A DNA stretch of 64,000 nt, from contig NC_090989.1 of NCBI RefSeq assembly GCF_041146395.1, positions 217,776,843-217,840,842 of the forward strand. Direction: 5' to 3'. The translations under genes and the position numbers were made by a program. Shown piece after piece: positions 13,363 through 24,044 of this stretch. Position 1 is the first letter of the stretch, and every line of letters starts with the position of its first letter. The notes beneath the pieces were generated by a model. The model had not been told where the DNA came from, ran no database searches, and was given only the letters and a program-made list of their open reading frames with translations. The DNA is from Eulemur rufifrons (Eukaryota > Chordata > Mammalia > Primates > Lemuridae).

Positions 13363-13748
13363 TATTTATTTTAAATAAATTGGCTCACATGATCATGGAG
13401 GCTGGTAAATCCAAAATGTGCAAATTGAGCCAGTAGAGCAGGAGACGCAGGGAGAGCTGAGGCTGTAGCTCAGAGGCCATCAGGCTGAAAGTTGAAGTCT
13501 GAATGCAGTCGGTTGGCTAGAGAATTCTCTCTTACTCACAGAAGAGTCAATCTTTCTGTTCTACTCAGAATTCCAACTGATTGGATAAACCCTATACAAA
13601 CAATGGAGAGCAATCTGCTTTACCTAAATCCACCTACTTCAATATCATTTAAATGTTAATCTCACCCCAAAACACCCTCACAGAAACACCCAGAATAATC
13701 TTTGACCAGCCCTCTGGGATCCCTGTAGTTGTCACATAAAATTAGCCA
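13253..13748. mobile_element. LTR-like interspersed repeat with internal microsatellite
   Basis: 'gcattctccagagaagcaga', 'aattggctcacatgatcatg', 'ctgattggataaaccc', 'aacaccctcacagaaacacc' and 'cataaaattagccatca' belong to a common mammalian repeat of about 450 bases that I know by sequence but cannot name with certainty. It typically contains a TG/TA/GA microsatellite near this end, as here at 13297-13362. Confidence 0.6.
13297..13362 (+). repeat. Compound (TG)n(TA)n(GA)n microsatellite
   Basis: TG, then TATA, then GA tracts in succession, internal to the surrounding repeat. Confidence 0.9.
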
Positions 13749-13749
13749 T

Positions 13750-15054
13750 CAAGTATACGTATGCCATCTCAAAGCCTTGCCCCCCACCCCCGACCTACCC
13801 AGAGGTCGCCTGCACAGTTCCCATTTACTATCAAAGCTTCCTGTAGCATCATTTATTTGAGGGCATCCTCTGACCACACAAGGGAGAAAAGACACAACGG
13901 GAAGTACCAGGAAGTGAGTGCTCCAAGGACGACCCTTAACTAATGAGTGGTGGGAGTTGGTGGAGAACCTGAAATTCCTCATCATTCGGGGTGATGTTCA
14001 GAGACTCATTTCACCCCATCTCCAAGGGATCCCTTTCCTGTCTGGTTCCCCTGCTCCTTCACACTGCCTCCTGGGATCACCCGCCAAAAAAACTGCTTGC
14101 ACCTAGTTTCTTTTCTCATCATCTGCTTTGGGGAAAGATCTCAACAAATTAAAGACAGTCTCTAACCTGGTTGTTGTTACTCCACATTGCTCCCTTCCCT
14201 TTCTACCATTCCCTTCTTATTTTCAGGCCCTAAATCATAAAAAGAGAGCTTATGTCTACAAATTATAGAAAACAAAAGTTGTTCTCTGCATTGAGAAGAT
14301 AGAACCAGGAATAGGGGACCACCCCCTTTTTTATCCAAGGGCTTTTTTAGCAATGCACACAAACACACAAATTTGACAGTATCATTATAAAATAACAAGT
14401 AGATTCTTCCCATAAATAGACAAAGGCTATCCAATTGTGTCTGTAAAGCTGAATAAAACCATTCCTAGACAGAAATGCTCAATTGATACTTATTCGTGGA
14501 GAACAGATAAGTGAATGAATGAATAAATGGTTAACTTCCAGTTGTAGAATTGAACACATAGGTTACAAAAACAAAGGCTGACCCCTGATAAATATTGGAA
14601 AAGCCATTGAACTGAGTGCAAGATCCAAGCAGAAAAGCCTAGCTCTTGCTCCATCAGTATCCATGTAAACACCCACAGCAAGTCACATTACTGTTGTGTT
14701 TTATCTTGAATCAAGAGTGTCACCCATTCCAGCATTAAGAGCTTTGGTCCCCAAGTCAGGACAGCTGGACAGGAAATCAAGCTCACCAGTAACTGACACT
14801 TAACATTTGGTAAATTACAATCTCTACTGGAGTAAATGCAAAGACAACACTTAACAGATTATTATTCAACTGCAATGAGAATTTGGCCTCAAAAATGTAG
14901 TTAATTAGGTTCCATACCCAACATAATTATTTAGGGGCTTAGAAATCTGAGGGCTTTCAGTTATCTTTGCTTTCCTTCCTCAAGGACAGAGGATGATCCA
15001 AAACCATGTTCCAGGCACTTTTGTTTTATCATGTTAGAAACCTTTATCAAAATG
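13750..15054. other. Unassigned sequence
   Basis: I recognise no repeat with confidence. The 85-codon frame at 14177-14434 on the minus strand has no domain support. Confidence 0.4.
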
Positions 15055-15062
15055 AACTCTTA

Positions 15063-15373
15063 GGCCGGGCGAGGTGGCTCACGCCTGTAATCCTAACACT
15101 CTGGGAGGCCGAGGCGGGTGGATCGCTCTAGGTCAGGAGTTCGAGACCAGCCTGAGCAAGAGCAAGACCCTGTCTCTACTAAAAAAAAAAAAAAATAGAA
15201 AGAAATTATATGGACAACTAAAATATATATAGAAAAAATTAGCCGGGCACAGTGGCACATGCCTGTAGTTCCAGCTACTCGTGAGGCTGAGGCAGGAGGA
15301 TTGCTTGAGCTCAGGAGTTTGAGGTTGCTGTGAGCCAGGCTGATGCCATGGCACTCTACCCCAGGCAACAGAA
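15063..15373 (+). mobile_element. Dimeric Alu, strepsirrhine type, missing its tail
   Basis: Begins 'ggccgggcgaggtggctcac'. The left arm contains 'cctgagcaagagcaagaccc', the linker is A-rich with 'aaaatatatatagaaaaaa', and the right arm runs through 'ggctgatgccatggcactct'. The element stops at 'ccaggcaacag' without the usual end or A tail. The repeat 'aactctta' flanks it (15055-15062 and 15374-15381). Confidence 0.95.
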
Positions 15374-15411
15374 AACTCTTAGTTAGAAATAAAATTTACA
15401 TATTATAGTAT

Positions 15412-15530
15412 CTTAATTTATTCAGTCAACCAATATTTATCATGCACCATTTTTCAAAGTACCAGAGATACAGCAGTGAACACAGTAGACAAAAAATTCT
15501 AACCTCATGAAACTTAACTTTAGAAGAAGA
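15412..15530 (-). repeat. L2 fragment
   Basis: 'tttattcagtcaaccaatat', 'gagatacagcagtgaacac' and 'taacctcatgaaacttaac' match the reverse strand of an L2/MIR-type 3' segment. Confidence 0.5.
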
Positions 15531-15594
15531 AGTGCTCTGGTTGAAGGGTGTATATGAGCCAGCAGAGGCAAGGGGGAAGAGTCTCTGGGGCTCT

Positions 15595-15722
15595 TCAGTA
15601 TGCATAAGAATCAGCTGAAACAGTCTCCAGGAAGGAAATTAGAATTTTTAACAAGTATACTCCAAAGTATTTGATACCCACAATACAGACCACACTGGAG
15701 AAACACTGCCCTGGAGTTACTC
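15595..15722 (-). mobile_element. MER5A-like hAT DNA transposon remnant
   Basis: 'tgcataagaatcagctgaaa', 'attagaatttttaacaagta', 'ccacaatacagaccacactg' and 'gagaaacactgcc' follow the reverse of the non-autonomous hAT-Charlie element MER5A. Confidence 0.6.
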
Positions 15723-15899
15723 AGGGCATAGTTTGCAAACGCGTGCCTAGATGACTTCTCTAGGGACTGGTATTTCTGTCCTGGTTCTCAGACAGTCATC
15801 AATGAATGTATTTGATGGATGTCACCATTAAACTAGAGCATGGGAAATGCATGAAGTTTAGCTAGAGGTAGCCTTTGTGCCAAAATCACAGTCAAATAA

Positions 15900-16293
<394 letters not shown>

Positions 16294-16394
16294 CCCCAAA
16301 ATATTCTTAACAGAAAACAGAGGAAGACTTGTTAGTTGCTATTTAACCGAGTTCCAGAATGCTCAGTATATACCTCTGCACACAAACTAAGCCT

Positions 16395-16575
16395 AATTAT
16401 CATAAATATCTATGTCTGCCACTGTTTCCTATTCTGGAGTAGTTGTTCATGAAAGATGAGCACTGTGATTTACATGAGTTTTTATGTCCATTTGTGTCAC
16501 CACAGTACTTGTCACATCTAGACAATAAATGCCTGTGAAATCCTTGAATAAATGAAATAATGAATGATTGAACAA
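16395..16575 (+). repeat. L2 3' end
   Basis: 'gtcaccacagtacttgtcac', 'agacaataaatgcctgtgaa' and 'gaataaatgaaataatgaat' resemble the L2 3' terminus with its repeated GAATG-type tail. Confidence 0.5.
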
Positions 16576-17060
16576 GTGAATTGATAAACAAGCCAACCTC
16601 TTCTGCACTAGCTTCCTCATCTTGCAAACGAGTGGGTCTCCCTTTCTACATGGTGTCCAGCTTCCCTCCCAAGTCTTGGATTTTAATATTGAAAGAAGAA
16701 AGGACAGGAATGAAGAGAAAAATCAGCTACTTATTGAATGCTGCCTCCAAAAATTAGCCAAAAAGAAAAAATTACAGAATACTGATTACCACATGGCTTC
16801 ATAACTTGTAAGTCCTAGATCTGTCTACATTTCAAATCAAATCAGCAAAAATATATCTGCTAAAAAGAAAGCTTTTGTAGGGCAGCTTACAAGAGTTTGC
16901 TGGTCTTCCAGTACCAGAGTCATATAAAGTTTTCGCAGCATACCCTATTTCCACTGCAAAAACTTTTAACCTTTAAGGTATTCCCCTCCAAAATTTGATG
17001 ATGGTAGTGCTGGTGATTGATTAAGATGACGGCAAATGCGTCCTACTGTTTACTTAGGTA

Positions 17061-17079
17061 TCACTGCCCTCTGCTGGAT
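17061..17079 (-). promoter_or_regulatory. Candidate CTCF motif
   Basis: 'tcactgccctctgctggat' reads in reverse CCAGCAGAGGGCAG, very close to the CTCF core (CCAGCAGGGGGCGC type). Match is by eye; occupancy is unknown. Confidence 0.45.
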
Positions 17080-17229
17080 AGAATTAGAAGTTTCCATGTA
17101 AATGTACATAATTTTCCAGAATCTCTGGGTTGGAAGGGATTTTTAAAGTTATTCTTATCTAGTCAAATCTGGGACTAAAACTAAGGATCAGTCATTGATT
17201 TTTTTTTTCCTTTTGCCTAAGGCTCCAAT

Positions 17230-17436
17230 ATGCCTCGACATACCATTGTTACTGATCCTGTTTTTATTCAAAACGGTTATATTTTGTTCATCATGGGGTT
17301 TTTTGCATTAATTTTGATTATTTTTAATATTGCATTAAAATATTGTATCTTGAGGACTGATTCTTTTTGTGCCCCCGTAAATTTTGTGCGTGAGGTGAGT
17401 GCCTCACCTGCCTTACCCTAGTGCCAGCCCTGGACA
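17230..17436. repeat. Possible hAT-type terminal fragment
   Basis: The block ends 'ccctagtgccagccctg', which in reverse resembles the CAGGGCTGGC-type inverted terminal repeat of hAT elements. The preceding T-rich sequence contains a 63-codon hydrophobic frame that is probably accidental. No partner terminus was found. Confidence 0.25.
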
Positions 17437-17479
17437 AGCTAGCCCCTAACTACTTGCTCCAGGTGGTTGGCCAGCTGCA

Positions 17480-17725
17480 TTTGAACACTTCAGGGACAGC
17501 TTCCTTGACTTTTCTCACTAAGTCTAGGCTCGTTAAACCAAGCTCATTCAGAATCATGTACCCCTCCTTGCATAATTGCTGGGTAAATGTCCAACTCCAC
17601 TCTAGACTCTGAGCTCTATGAAGGCAGGAACCTTATCTGCTATTTTTTCTAACCATAGGATTTTTAAGTCCCGAACACAGACTTGGCACATAGTAAACCT
17701 CCATAAATATGATTTGGGTGCAAGA
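17480..17725 (+). repeat. L2 3' end
   Basis: 'tgagctctatgaaggcagg', 'aaccttatctgctatttttt', 'cacagacttggcacatagta' and 'cctccataaatatgattt' match the L2 3' end in order. Confidence 0.75.
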
Positions 17726-17845
17726 AGAATCAAATACCCGCAGTGAGAGAAGGAAGATCTGTGTGGCAAACTTGTCCATACTTTGCTCTATTAGAAAGAT
17801 CTTACTGTGGAGCAACGTAATAATAACAACAACTGCCACATCCTG

Positions 17846-17990
17846 ATCATTACTGCAGGGCAGACTTTGTGTTCGGTATTATATGGTCTCATTTAATCCA
17901 TACAACAACCTTATGAGGCATGTACCATTATCATCGACATTTCAATAGAGGAGGAATTTGAGTCTTAGAGAAATACAGAAACTGGAAACA
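17846..17990 (-). repeat. MIR SINE fragment
   Basis: 'tctcatttaatccatacaac', 'aaccttatgaggcatgtacc' and 'gaggaatttgagtcttagag' match MIR in reverse. Confidence 0.7.
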
Positions 17991-18185
17991 TTTCTTCACA
18001 TTAGTTCAACACTTTTACATATCACACAAAAATAATTCCAAATCTCACCCAAAAAGGATTTTATATCTGTTATGTGAAAGCCTCTGGACTAATATCTAAA
18101 GGGGACAAAAAGAAATGCAAAACATATTTCCATCTGGGATCATCAGTTGAGGGAAATGGAGAGTATTTTTAAAAATAAGTATGCA

Positions 18186-18652
18186 TTGCATTAGAATGTT
18201 TATAGCAGCACAAATCACAATTGCAAAGATGTGGAGACAACCCAAGTGCCCATCAATACATGAGTGGATTAATAAAATGTGGTATATGTATACCATGGAG
18301 TTCTACTCAGCCACAAAAAACAATAGTGATCTAGCACCTCTTGCATTATCCTGGGTAGAGCTGGAACCCATTCTTCTAAGTGAAGTATCCCAAGAATGGA
18401 AAAACAAGCACCACATGTACTCACCAAATTGATTTTAACTGATCAACACTTAAATGCACATATAGTAATAACATTCATCAGTGTCAGGCAGATGGGAGGG
18501 GGGTGGTAGGGAAGGGTATATACACACCTGACGGGTGCAGTACACACTGTCTGGGGAATGGACATGCTTGAAGCTCTGACTTGGGTGGGGCAAAGGCAAT
18601 ATACATAACCTAAACATTCATATCCCCGTAATATGCTGAAATAAAATGAAAT
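18186..18652 (+). mobile_element. 5'-truncated strepsirrhine-type L1 3' end
   Basis: The ORF2 C-terminus reads in order 'gaatgtttatagcagcacaa', 'acccaagtgcccatcaatac' and 'ccatggagttctactcagcc'. The 3' UTR has 'acacctgacgggtgcagtac' and 'gtctggggaatggac', then 'ccccgtaatatgctgaaata' at the tail. A 14-base direct repeat 'aaaataagtatgca' flanks it at 18172-18185 and 18653-18666. Confidence 0.9.
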
Positions 18653-19340
18653 AAAATAAGTATGCAAATGATAATTTTAAAATATAAGGTCTAGAAGGGT
18701 CAGTGTCATAAAAGAAGGACTAAATGTGAGTGAAAGATTATAATCTGGTTGGAGGGATCAGGAATTCGTTCACAGGAGGTGGTGGCACATCAGCTAAGCC
18801 TGGAAGGAGGGATAAAAATTAACAGAACAGGGGGAGGAGGAGGGAGAGCAGTTCAGAAAGAGACAACAGTCCAAGCACGAGGAGGGAGGCAGGATCCAGT
18901 GGGGGGTGGGGTGCATGTCACTCAGGAATGTTCCAGTTTGTCTGTAACCCGGGGCACACGTAGAAAAGCAGGGGGATATAGGGCAGTGAGGCAGACTGGA
19001 ACATACCACCAAGGGCTCCCCACGCCAGGCCCAGGAATCTGTACTTAAGTATTTCCTACTGGAAGGAAACAATGTTCTTGGGAAGAACAAGGCCATGGTG
19101 CGCAAACCCTCCTCCCCCACTAAAATCCATTGTCTCTGTCTGGCTAACAGGGATACCTCATCCAAGCCAGTCCCACTTCCAGGCCACAAAGGTAGGTGAA
19201 AGGGTCTGCAATATTGGCGGTACAGGGGAGGGCAGCCCCAGGTGGCTGCTCAGCCAACCCAGGTAGTGGTGGAGGCAGCAGCGCTGGCACCACTGGGCCA
19301 CATGGGTCTGGGTTGGGACCACAGAGTAAATGGCGGGCAG

Positions 19341-19736
19341 TGTAGTTTGGATGTTTGTGTTTTCCAAGCTTGTGGTGAAGTGTAATCCCCAGTGTGGCAG
19401 AGTTGGGAGGTGGGGCCTAGTGGGAGGTATTTGGGTCAGGCTAGTGGATCCCTCATAGCTTAATGCCCTCCATGGGGGGGGGGGTCTCACTCTCTTTGTT
19501 CCCAAGAGATTTAGGACACCTCCCCACCCACTTCCTGTCTCACTGTGTGACCTCTGCACACGCCAGCTCCCCCTCACCTTCCTCCTGGAGTAGAAGCATC
19601 CTGAAGCCTTCGCCAGGTGCAGATGCTCAATGTCGAACTTGCTAGCTATCACAACTGTGAGCCAAATAAAACTTTTTTTAAATAAATTACCCAGCCTCAG
19701 ATATTCCTTTATAGCCACACAAAACAGAATAAGACA
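19341..19736 (+). mobile_element. MaLR LTR (THE1/MST group), solo
   Basis: 'gtggtgaagtgtaatcccca', 'gttgggaggtggggcctagt', 'gggaggtatttgggtcaggc', 'cttcgccaggtgcagatgct', then 'gccaaataaaacttttttta' with the poly(A) signal, and 'gatattcctttatagcca' to an 'aagaca' end. No internal region is present. Confidence 0.9.
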
Positions 19737-20084
19737 GTGGGGAATAATGAGAGATGAAAACTGGGGTGTCAAGAAAGGCCATCATGAGCCACCTGAAGAG
19801 GTCTGGGCTTTCGCCTGAGAGGACTGGAGGGACATGGGAAAGGATTTAAGAGAGGAGTCGTGTGATCTGATTTGCACTAGAGACTGCCCGGCTGCAGCGT
19901 GGGGCCCAGATGGGAGACGGAGGGACTGGGAGCAGGGGGCCCGTGAGACTTGCTGTGCTAGATCAGGGGAAAGACGATGGCATCCAGAACTAAGTTAATG
20001 ACCATGGGAGCTGAGAGAAGTGGGTGTTTCCAAACCTATTTATTAGGAAGAAGTAAAGGCCTTGGTGACTGATGGGTGGTGATG

Positions 20085-20463
20085 TGCAATGAATGTCTTA
20101 CCCCACAACATTTGTACGTTGAAGCCCTAACCCCAGTGTGGCTGTATTTAGAGATGGGACCTCTAAGGGAAAAATTAAGATTAAATGAGGCCACAAGGGT
20201 GGCGCCCTGATCCAATAGGTTTAGTGTTCTTATAAAAGAGACACCACAGAATGTGTGTTCTCTCTCTCTTTGCTCACCATGTAAGGACACATGGAGAAGG
20301 TGGCCATCTGCAAGCCAGGAAGACAGTCCCCACCAGACACTGAATTTATCAGCATGTTGGTCTTGGGCTTCCCAGTTTCCAGAACTGTGAGAAAATAAAT
20401 TTCTATTGTTCAAGCGATCCAATCTGTGGTATCGTGACATAACAGCCTGTGCAAACTAATACA
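20085..20463 (+). mobile_element. MaLR LTR (MLT1A type), solo
   Basis: 'gaagccctaaccccagtgtg', 'gattaaatgaggccacaagg', 'ccatgtaaggacacatggag', 'gccatctgcaagccaggaag', 'gaactgtgagaaaataaatt' and 'gcaaactaatac' follow MLT1A from end to end. Confidence 0.9.
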
Positions 20464-21522
20464 GATGGGGGTTCAAGCAGAGGGACCCCCCAGGGCTCTA
20501 GCTCAGTTGCAATATGACCTGGAGCGCCGGCCACTGAGGGCCAAGCACAGGAGAAACAGGCTTGTGGGGGAGGATGAATTCTATTCTGGGCATATGCATA
20601 GAGTTTGAAGGACAATGGGACATGCAGGAGAGATGCACAATAAGCAATTGGATATATAAATCTGGAGCTCAGGAGAAAAAGCTAGACCAGAGATGCAGAT
20701 TTAAGAACAATCAGCATATAGATGATAACTAAAGCCTTGAAAATAGATGAAATTTCTCAGGAAGAGAATGAGGATGAATGAAAAGAAAAAAAAAGACTGA
20801 GGACATAAGTCAAAAGACGACCAATATTTAAGGAATGGAAAGGGGAAAAAGAGGAGCTCTTAGGAAGTTTAAGAGTGGAGAGGGAAAATACAAAAAATGG
20901 TGGGCAGAAGTCGGGGGAGGGGGAACATCAAGAAGGAGGGCATGAACAGTAATGTTAGCTGGAATGGGAAATTAAGTCAGGAAAGGACAGAGAAAGGCTG
21001 CGTTGGTTCCGCGGTGCAGAGGACGCTGGCAACCGGGAAAAGAGGACTCTCAGTGGAGCAGGAAGGGCAGAGCCAGGGGCAGAGTAAAGGGCTGAATTGA
21101 TAGAATAAACTCAGAGAGAAATGGAAGCAAAACCACAGGAGAAATGAGGTCAATGCATATTTGCAAATTTTTTTACTATTGAGCTGTAATTTTTTAAAAT
21201 AGATGTAAATAGTGAGATGGAATTCAATACCAGAAGGCATAAAGAGATACTTTATTTGTGCGATGCTATTTTTTAAATTAGGCTATTTGGCAGGTTAGAA
21301 ATGAAGCCACATTTCAACCTCATGTGGAACTAGATTGGTATATTTTGTTCAGATTAGGTGTTAATAGAAACGAAGCCTCATGAATCTCTAAGCTTTCAAA
21401 ACCATTACTTTTGTTTATTTGTAAAGTGGCTTGAGAGCAACTGTAAACATATTCTGACACCTGGCAAATTCCAGGAAAGTTCGGTGTGTTGTAATATGGG
21501 TTGTCATTATTGTAATTTTGGG

Positions 21523-21547
21523 ATAATAATATGCTGCATATTATTAT
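21523..21547. repeat. Perfect AT-rich inverted repeat
   Basis: 'ataataatatgc' and its exact reverse complement are separated by one T. It can form a 12-base-pair cruciform arm. Confidence 0.9.
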
Positions 21548-21728
21548 AATTCAATGATTCATACTGACTGGAACTTAACCATTCTATTGTTGAGATACAA
21601 ATCTCTGGATTTTAGTGAGTCTAGGAGGTGCTAACTCTTTCCTTCTCCCTGGCCCTTCCACTTCCCTCTCCCTCAGTGATCATCCAAATGTGCCCTAAAT
21701 CAACAGCTGGCAAGATCCTAACTAGTGG

Positions 21729-21759
21729 TTTGTTTGTTTGTTTGTTTGTTTGTTTGTTT
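21729..21759 (+). repeat. (GTTT)n microsatellite
   Basis: Seven to eight GTTT units. Confidence 0.95.
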
Positions 21760-22159
21760 TTCTGAGATGTCTCTGTTTGCCTGTGAGTTTAATTCCTCTG
21801 CAAGAAGTCCTTTCCTGCTCTCAAATCCCCAAAGGTATTGGAGGATTCTATCACTCTCCTCCTCCCTCTAAATCCCGGAATTTGGCCCATCCAAGACCCA
21901 TAACCTTCTCACTTTCCCTCTAATTCTCTTCTGCTCCTCCAAAGTCCAGGCAGATATTATCCAGTCTGTATGCAGCTGAACTGGCTCTAACCACTCATGT
22001 AGTCTTCTAAAGTCTTTGTCTTTGCCAGGTGTTAACTTCAAAAACACAAAAGTTAAAAATTGACTTTCTCCTACCTGCAGTCTACTCCATGTCAGCCCGT
22101 TCTTGTAGCATAAAGGTGAATTTCATACTGCATCAGACTGACACAGAAGTATTGATAAA

Positions 22160-22300
22160 AAAAAAAAAAAAAAAAAAACTATGGGGGAAAATTTTAGTTT
22201 ATATCTCAAAATATCTTGCCACTTAAGCAAATAAAAGAGAGAGGAAAAAAGAAGGAAGGAAGAAAAGAAGAAAGGAAGGAAGGAAAAGGGAAAAGCAATC
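22160..22300 (+). repeat. Poly(A) run and GGAA-type purine tract
   Basis: A run of about 20 A bases at 22159-22178, then (GGAA/GAAA)n from about 22238, almost purely purine on the plus strand. Confidence 0.85.
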
Positions 22301-22855
22301 AGATATAATTTAAGAAATTAAATCACTGATCATCTAACAACACAATCACTGGGGACAATTTTGGCATATATCTTTTCAATTCATTATCTACTTATATGTG
22401 TATATATACATTTCTATTATACCTATCTTTTGCTACCTGTAGGTTGCAAGCTGCTTTATTTAACTCAGTAATTCACTTATCCCATGTTTGATAGCATAAT
22501 TCAATTCTGGAAAACCTTGCTAAATGAAAGAAAAGGTAAATTAAATTTTTTTCATTAATTTTAATGGAAAAATTGTGAAATGTTTCATCCCAACCTACCA
22601 TATCCAATTTTCACATTGCTAACTGAACAATAAAAACAAGTTTATACAAGCAGTAGACAACAATATTTGAAAGTCCCTGAATATAGTTTACACATTGATT
22701 AAAATATAATAAAGATTTATTGTACTCACGAAAGGAGGAAGAAGAGTCTTGTAGTGGGTGTTGGTTGGGAAGAGCTGTGAGGGAGTCATTCTTTTGGAAG
22801 ATGAATTCTCTGTGAACTATTTTATTTACCAAATTTTCAAACTTTCAGGAATTTC

Positions 22856-23048
22856 TTCTTTTTGTCTTTTTTGATTTTTTTTTTTTTTTTTTTTTTTTGG
22901 TGAGATAAGGTCTTGCTCTGTTGCCCAGACATGAGTGCAGTGGCATCATCATAGCTCACTACAACCACAAACTCCTGGGCTCAAGTGATCCTCCCACCTC
23001 AGCCTCCCAAGTAGCCGAGACTACAGACATGTGCCACAGTGCCCTGCC
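22856..23048 (-). mobile_element. Free right-arm Alu monomer (FRAM-like)
   Basis: A long T run, 'ggtcttgctctgttgcccag', 'tgcagtggcatcatcatagc', then 'gccgagactacagacatgtg' and an end at 'gtgccctgcc', which is the start of the right arm only. Flanked by 'actttcagg(a/g)atttct' at 22841-22855 and 23049-23063. Confidence 0.85.
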
Positions 23049-23095
23049 ACTTTCAGGGATTTCTGATTATTATCTTGCACTGAAATTAGAAATAA

Positions 23096-23299
23096 TTGGG
23101 GGAAGAGGGGATGAGTAAATTCATACCTAATGGGTGCAATGCACACTATCTGGGGGATGGGCACACTTATAACTTTGACTCAAAAGGTACAAAAGCAATT
23201 TACGTAACCAAAACGTTTGTACTCCCATAATATTCTGAAATACGAGAAAAAGTATACAAAAAAATTAAATTTAATTTAATTTAAAAAGAAACAATTGGA
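23096..23299 (+). mobile_element. Short strepsirrhine-type L1 3' end
   Basis: 'acctaatgggtgcaatgcac', 'actatctgggggatgggcac' and 'ccataatattctgaaatacg' match the L1 tail at 18186-18652. Flanked by '(a/t)ttagaaataa' at 23085-23095 and 23300-23310. Confidence 0.85.
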
Positions 23300-23586
23300 T
23301 TTAGAAATAAAGTTAGAGCACTTTTCTACCTTAACGGAAAAATGAAGGCTAAATCTGACAATCTAAATATAATGTATAAAAGGCTAAATCTAATATATAG
23401 AAAGAGCACACTAGATGCTATGGTTTCACTCCCTTGATTGTTGAACATACACAAAAGAAAGTATTTTAGAATCACCTAAAATGGTGCCCAATTCAACTCT
23501 GTTTCATATTATGTTATTTGATTAGAAACTATTATGTTGAGAAAATTGGTGAACCAATTTGGTTAACATGGTTAGCCTAAAACCAT

Positions 23587-23897
23587 TTTTTTTTCTTTTT
23601 TTCTTTTCTTTTTTTTTTTCAGAGACAGGGTCTCACTCTGTCATCCATGCTGGAGTGCAGTGGCACTATCATAGTTCACCACAACCTCGAACACTTGGGC
23701 TCCAACTCAGCCTCCCAAGTATCTGGGACTACAAAAATGCACACCACCATATCCAGCTAATTGTCTTTTATTTTTTTGTAGAGATGGGATCTTGCTGTGT
23801 TGCCGAGGCTGGTCTTGAACTCCTGGGCTCAAGTGGTCCTCCCACCTTGGCCTCCCAAAATGCTGGTATTACAGGTGTGAGCCACTGCTCCTGGCCC
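23587..23897 (-). mobile_element. Dimeric Alu, old (AluJ-like)
   Basis: T-rich start, 'agagacagggtctcactctg', linker 'tttatttttttgtagagatg', end 'aggtgtgagccactgctcct'. Its linker lacks the strepsirrhine 'tatata' block, so it is of the older shared primate type. A 147-codon frame here is Alu read-through only. Confidence 0.95.
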
Positions 23898-24044
23898 AAA
23901 ACTGTAATGTTTCTGTTAGCATATTTATTTAGTATTTCTTGGGTGAAAAATAATAAAATTTTTGTAAAAAGTTGTCTGAAAAGTGGTATAAGTGTTAAAT
24001 AGCTAATATGGCAAATAATCATTAAGTGAAAAATCATTATATTG

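Larger units (their letters stand above)
18730..21115. repeat. Old G/A-rich interspersed repeat, class uncertain, split by two LTRs
   Basis: Purine-rich text such as 'agaggagtcgtgtgatctga', 'ggatatataaatctggagct' and 'caatcagcatatagatgata' recalls a widespread ancient mammalian repeat that I cannot name with certainty. MaLR LTRs at 19341-19736 and 20085-20463 are inserted in it. 18826-18914 is strongly G-rich. Frames of 204 and 134 codons on the minus strand are by-products of low stop density. Confidence 0.35.
21116..22159. other. Unassigned sequence with (GTTT)n and a perfect palindrome
   Basis: Apart from the GTTT run at 21729-21759 and the palindrome at 21523-21547, I see nothing I can assign. 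Confidence 0.4.

Noticed and set aside
15093..15368. 91- and 73-codon minus-strand frames
   Set aside because: Both lie entirely inside a dimeric Alu.
18794..19189. 131-codon minus-strand open frame
   Set aside because: It lies in G-rich repeat-like sequence. It has no domain and no independent support.
19158..19772. 204-codon minus-strand open frame
   Set aside because: It overlaps the antisense of a THE1/MST-type LTR and the surrounding old repeat. Low stop density in GC-richer repeat sequence explains it.
20036..20440. 134-codon minus-strand open frame
   Set aside because: It is the reverse strand of the MLT1A LTR.
23559..24002. 147-codon plus-strand frame
   Set aside because: It is the antisense translation of an Alu, with the usual Alu-derived peptide pattern.
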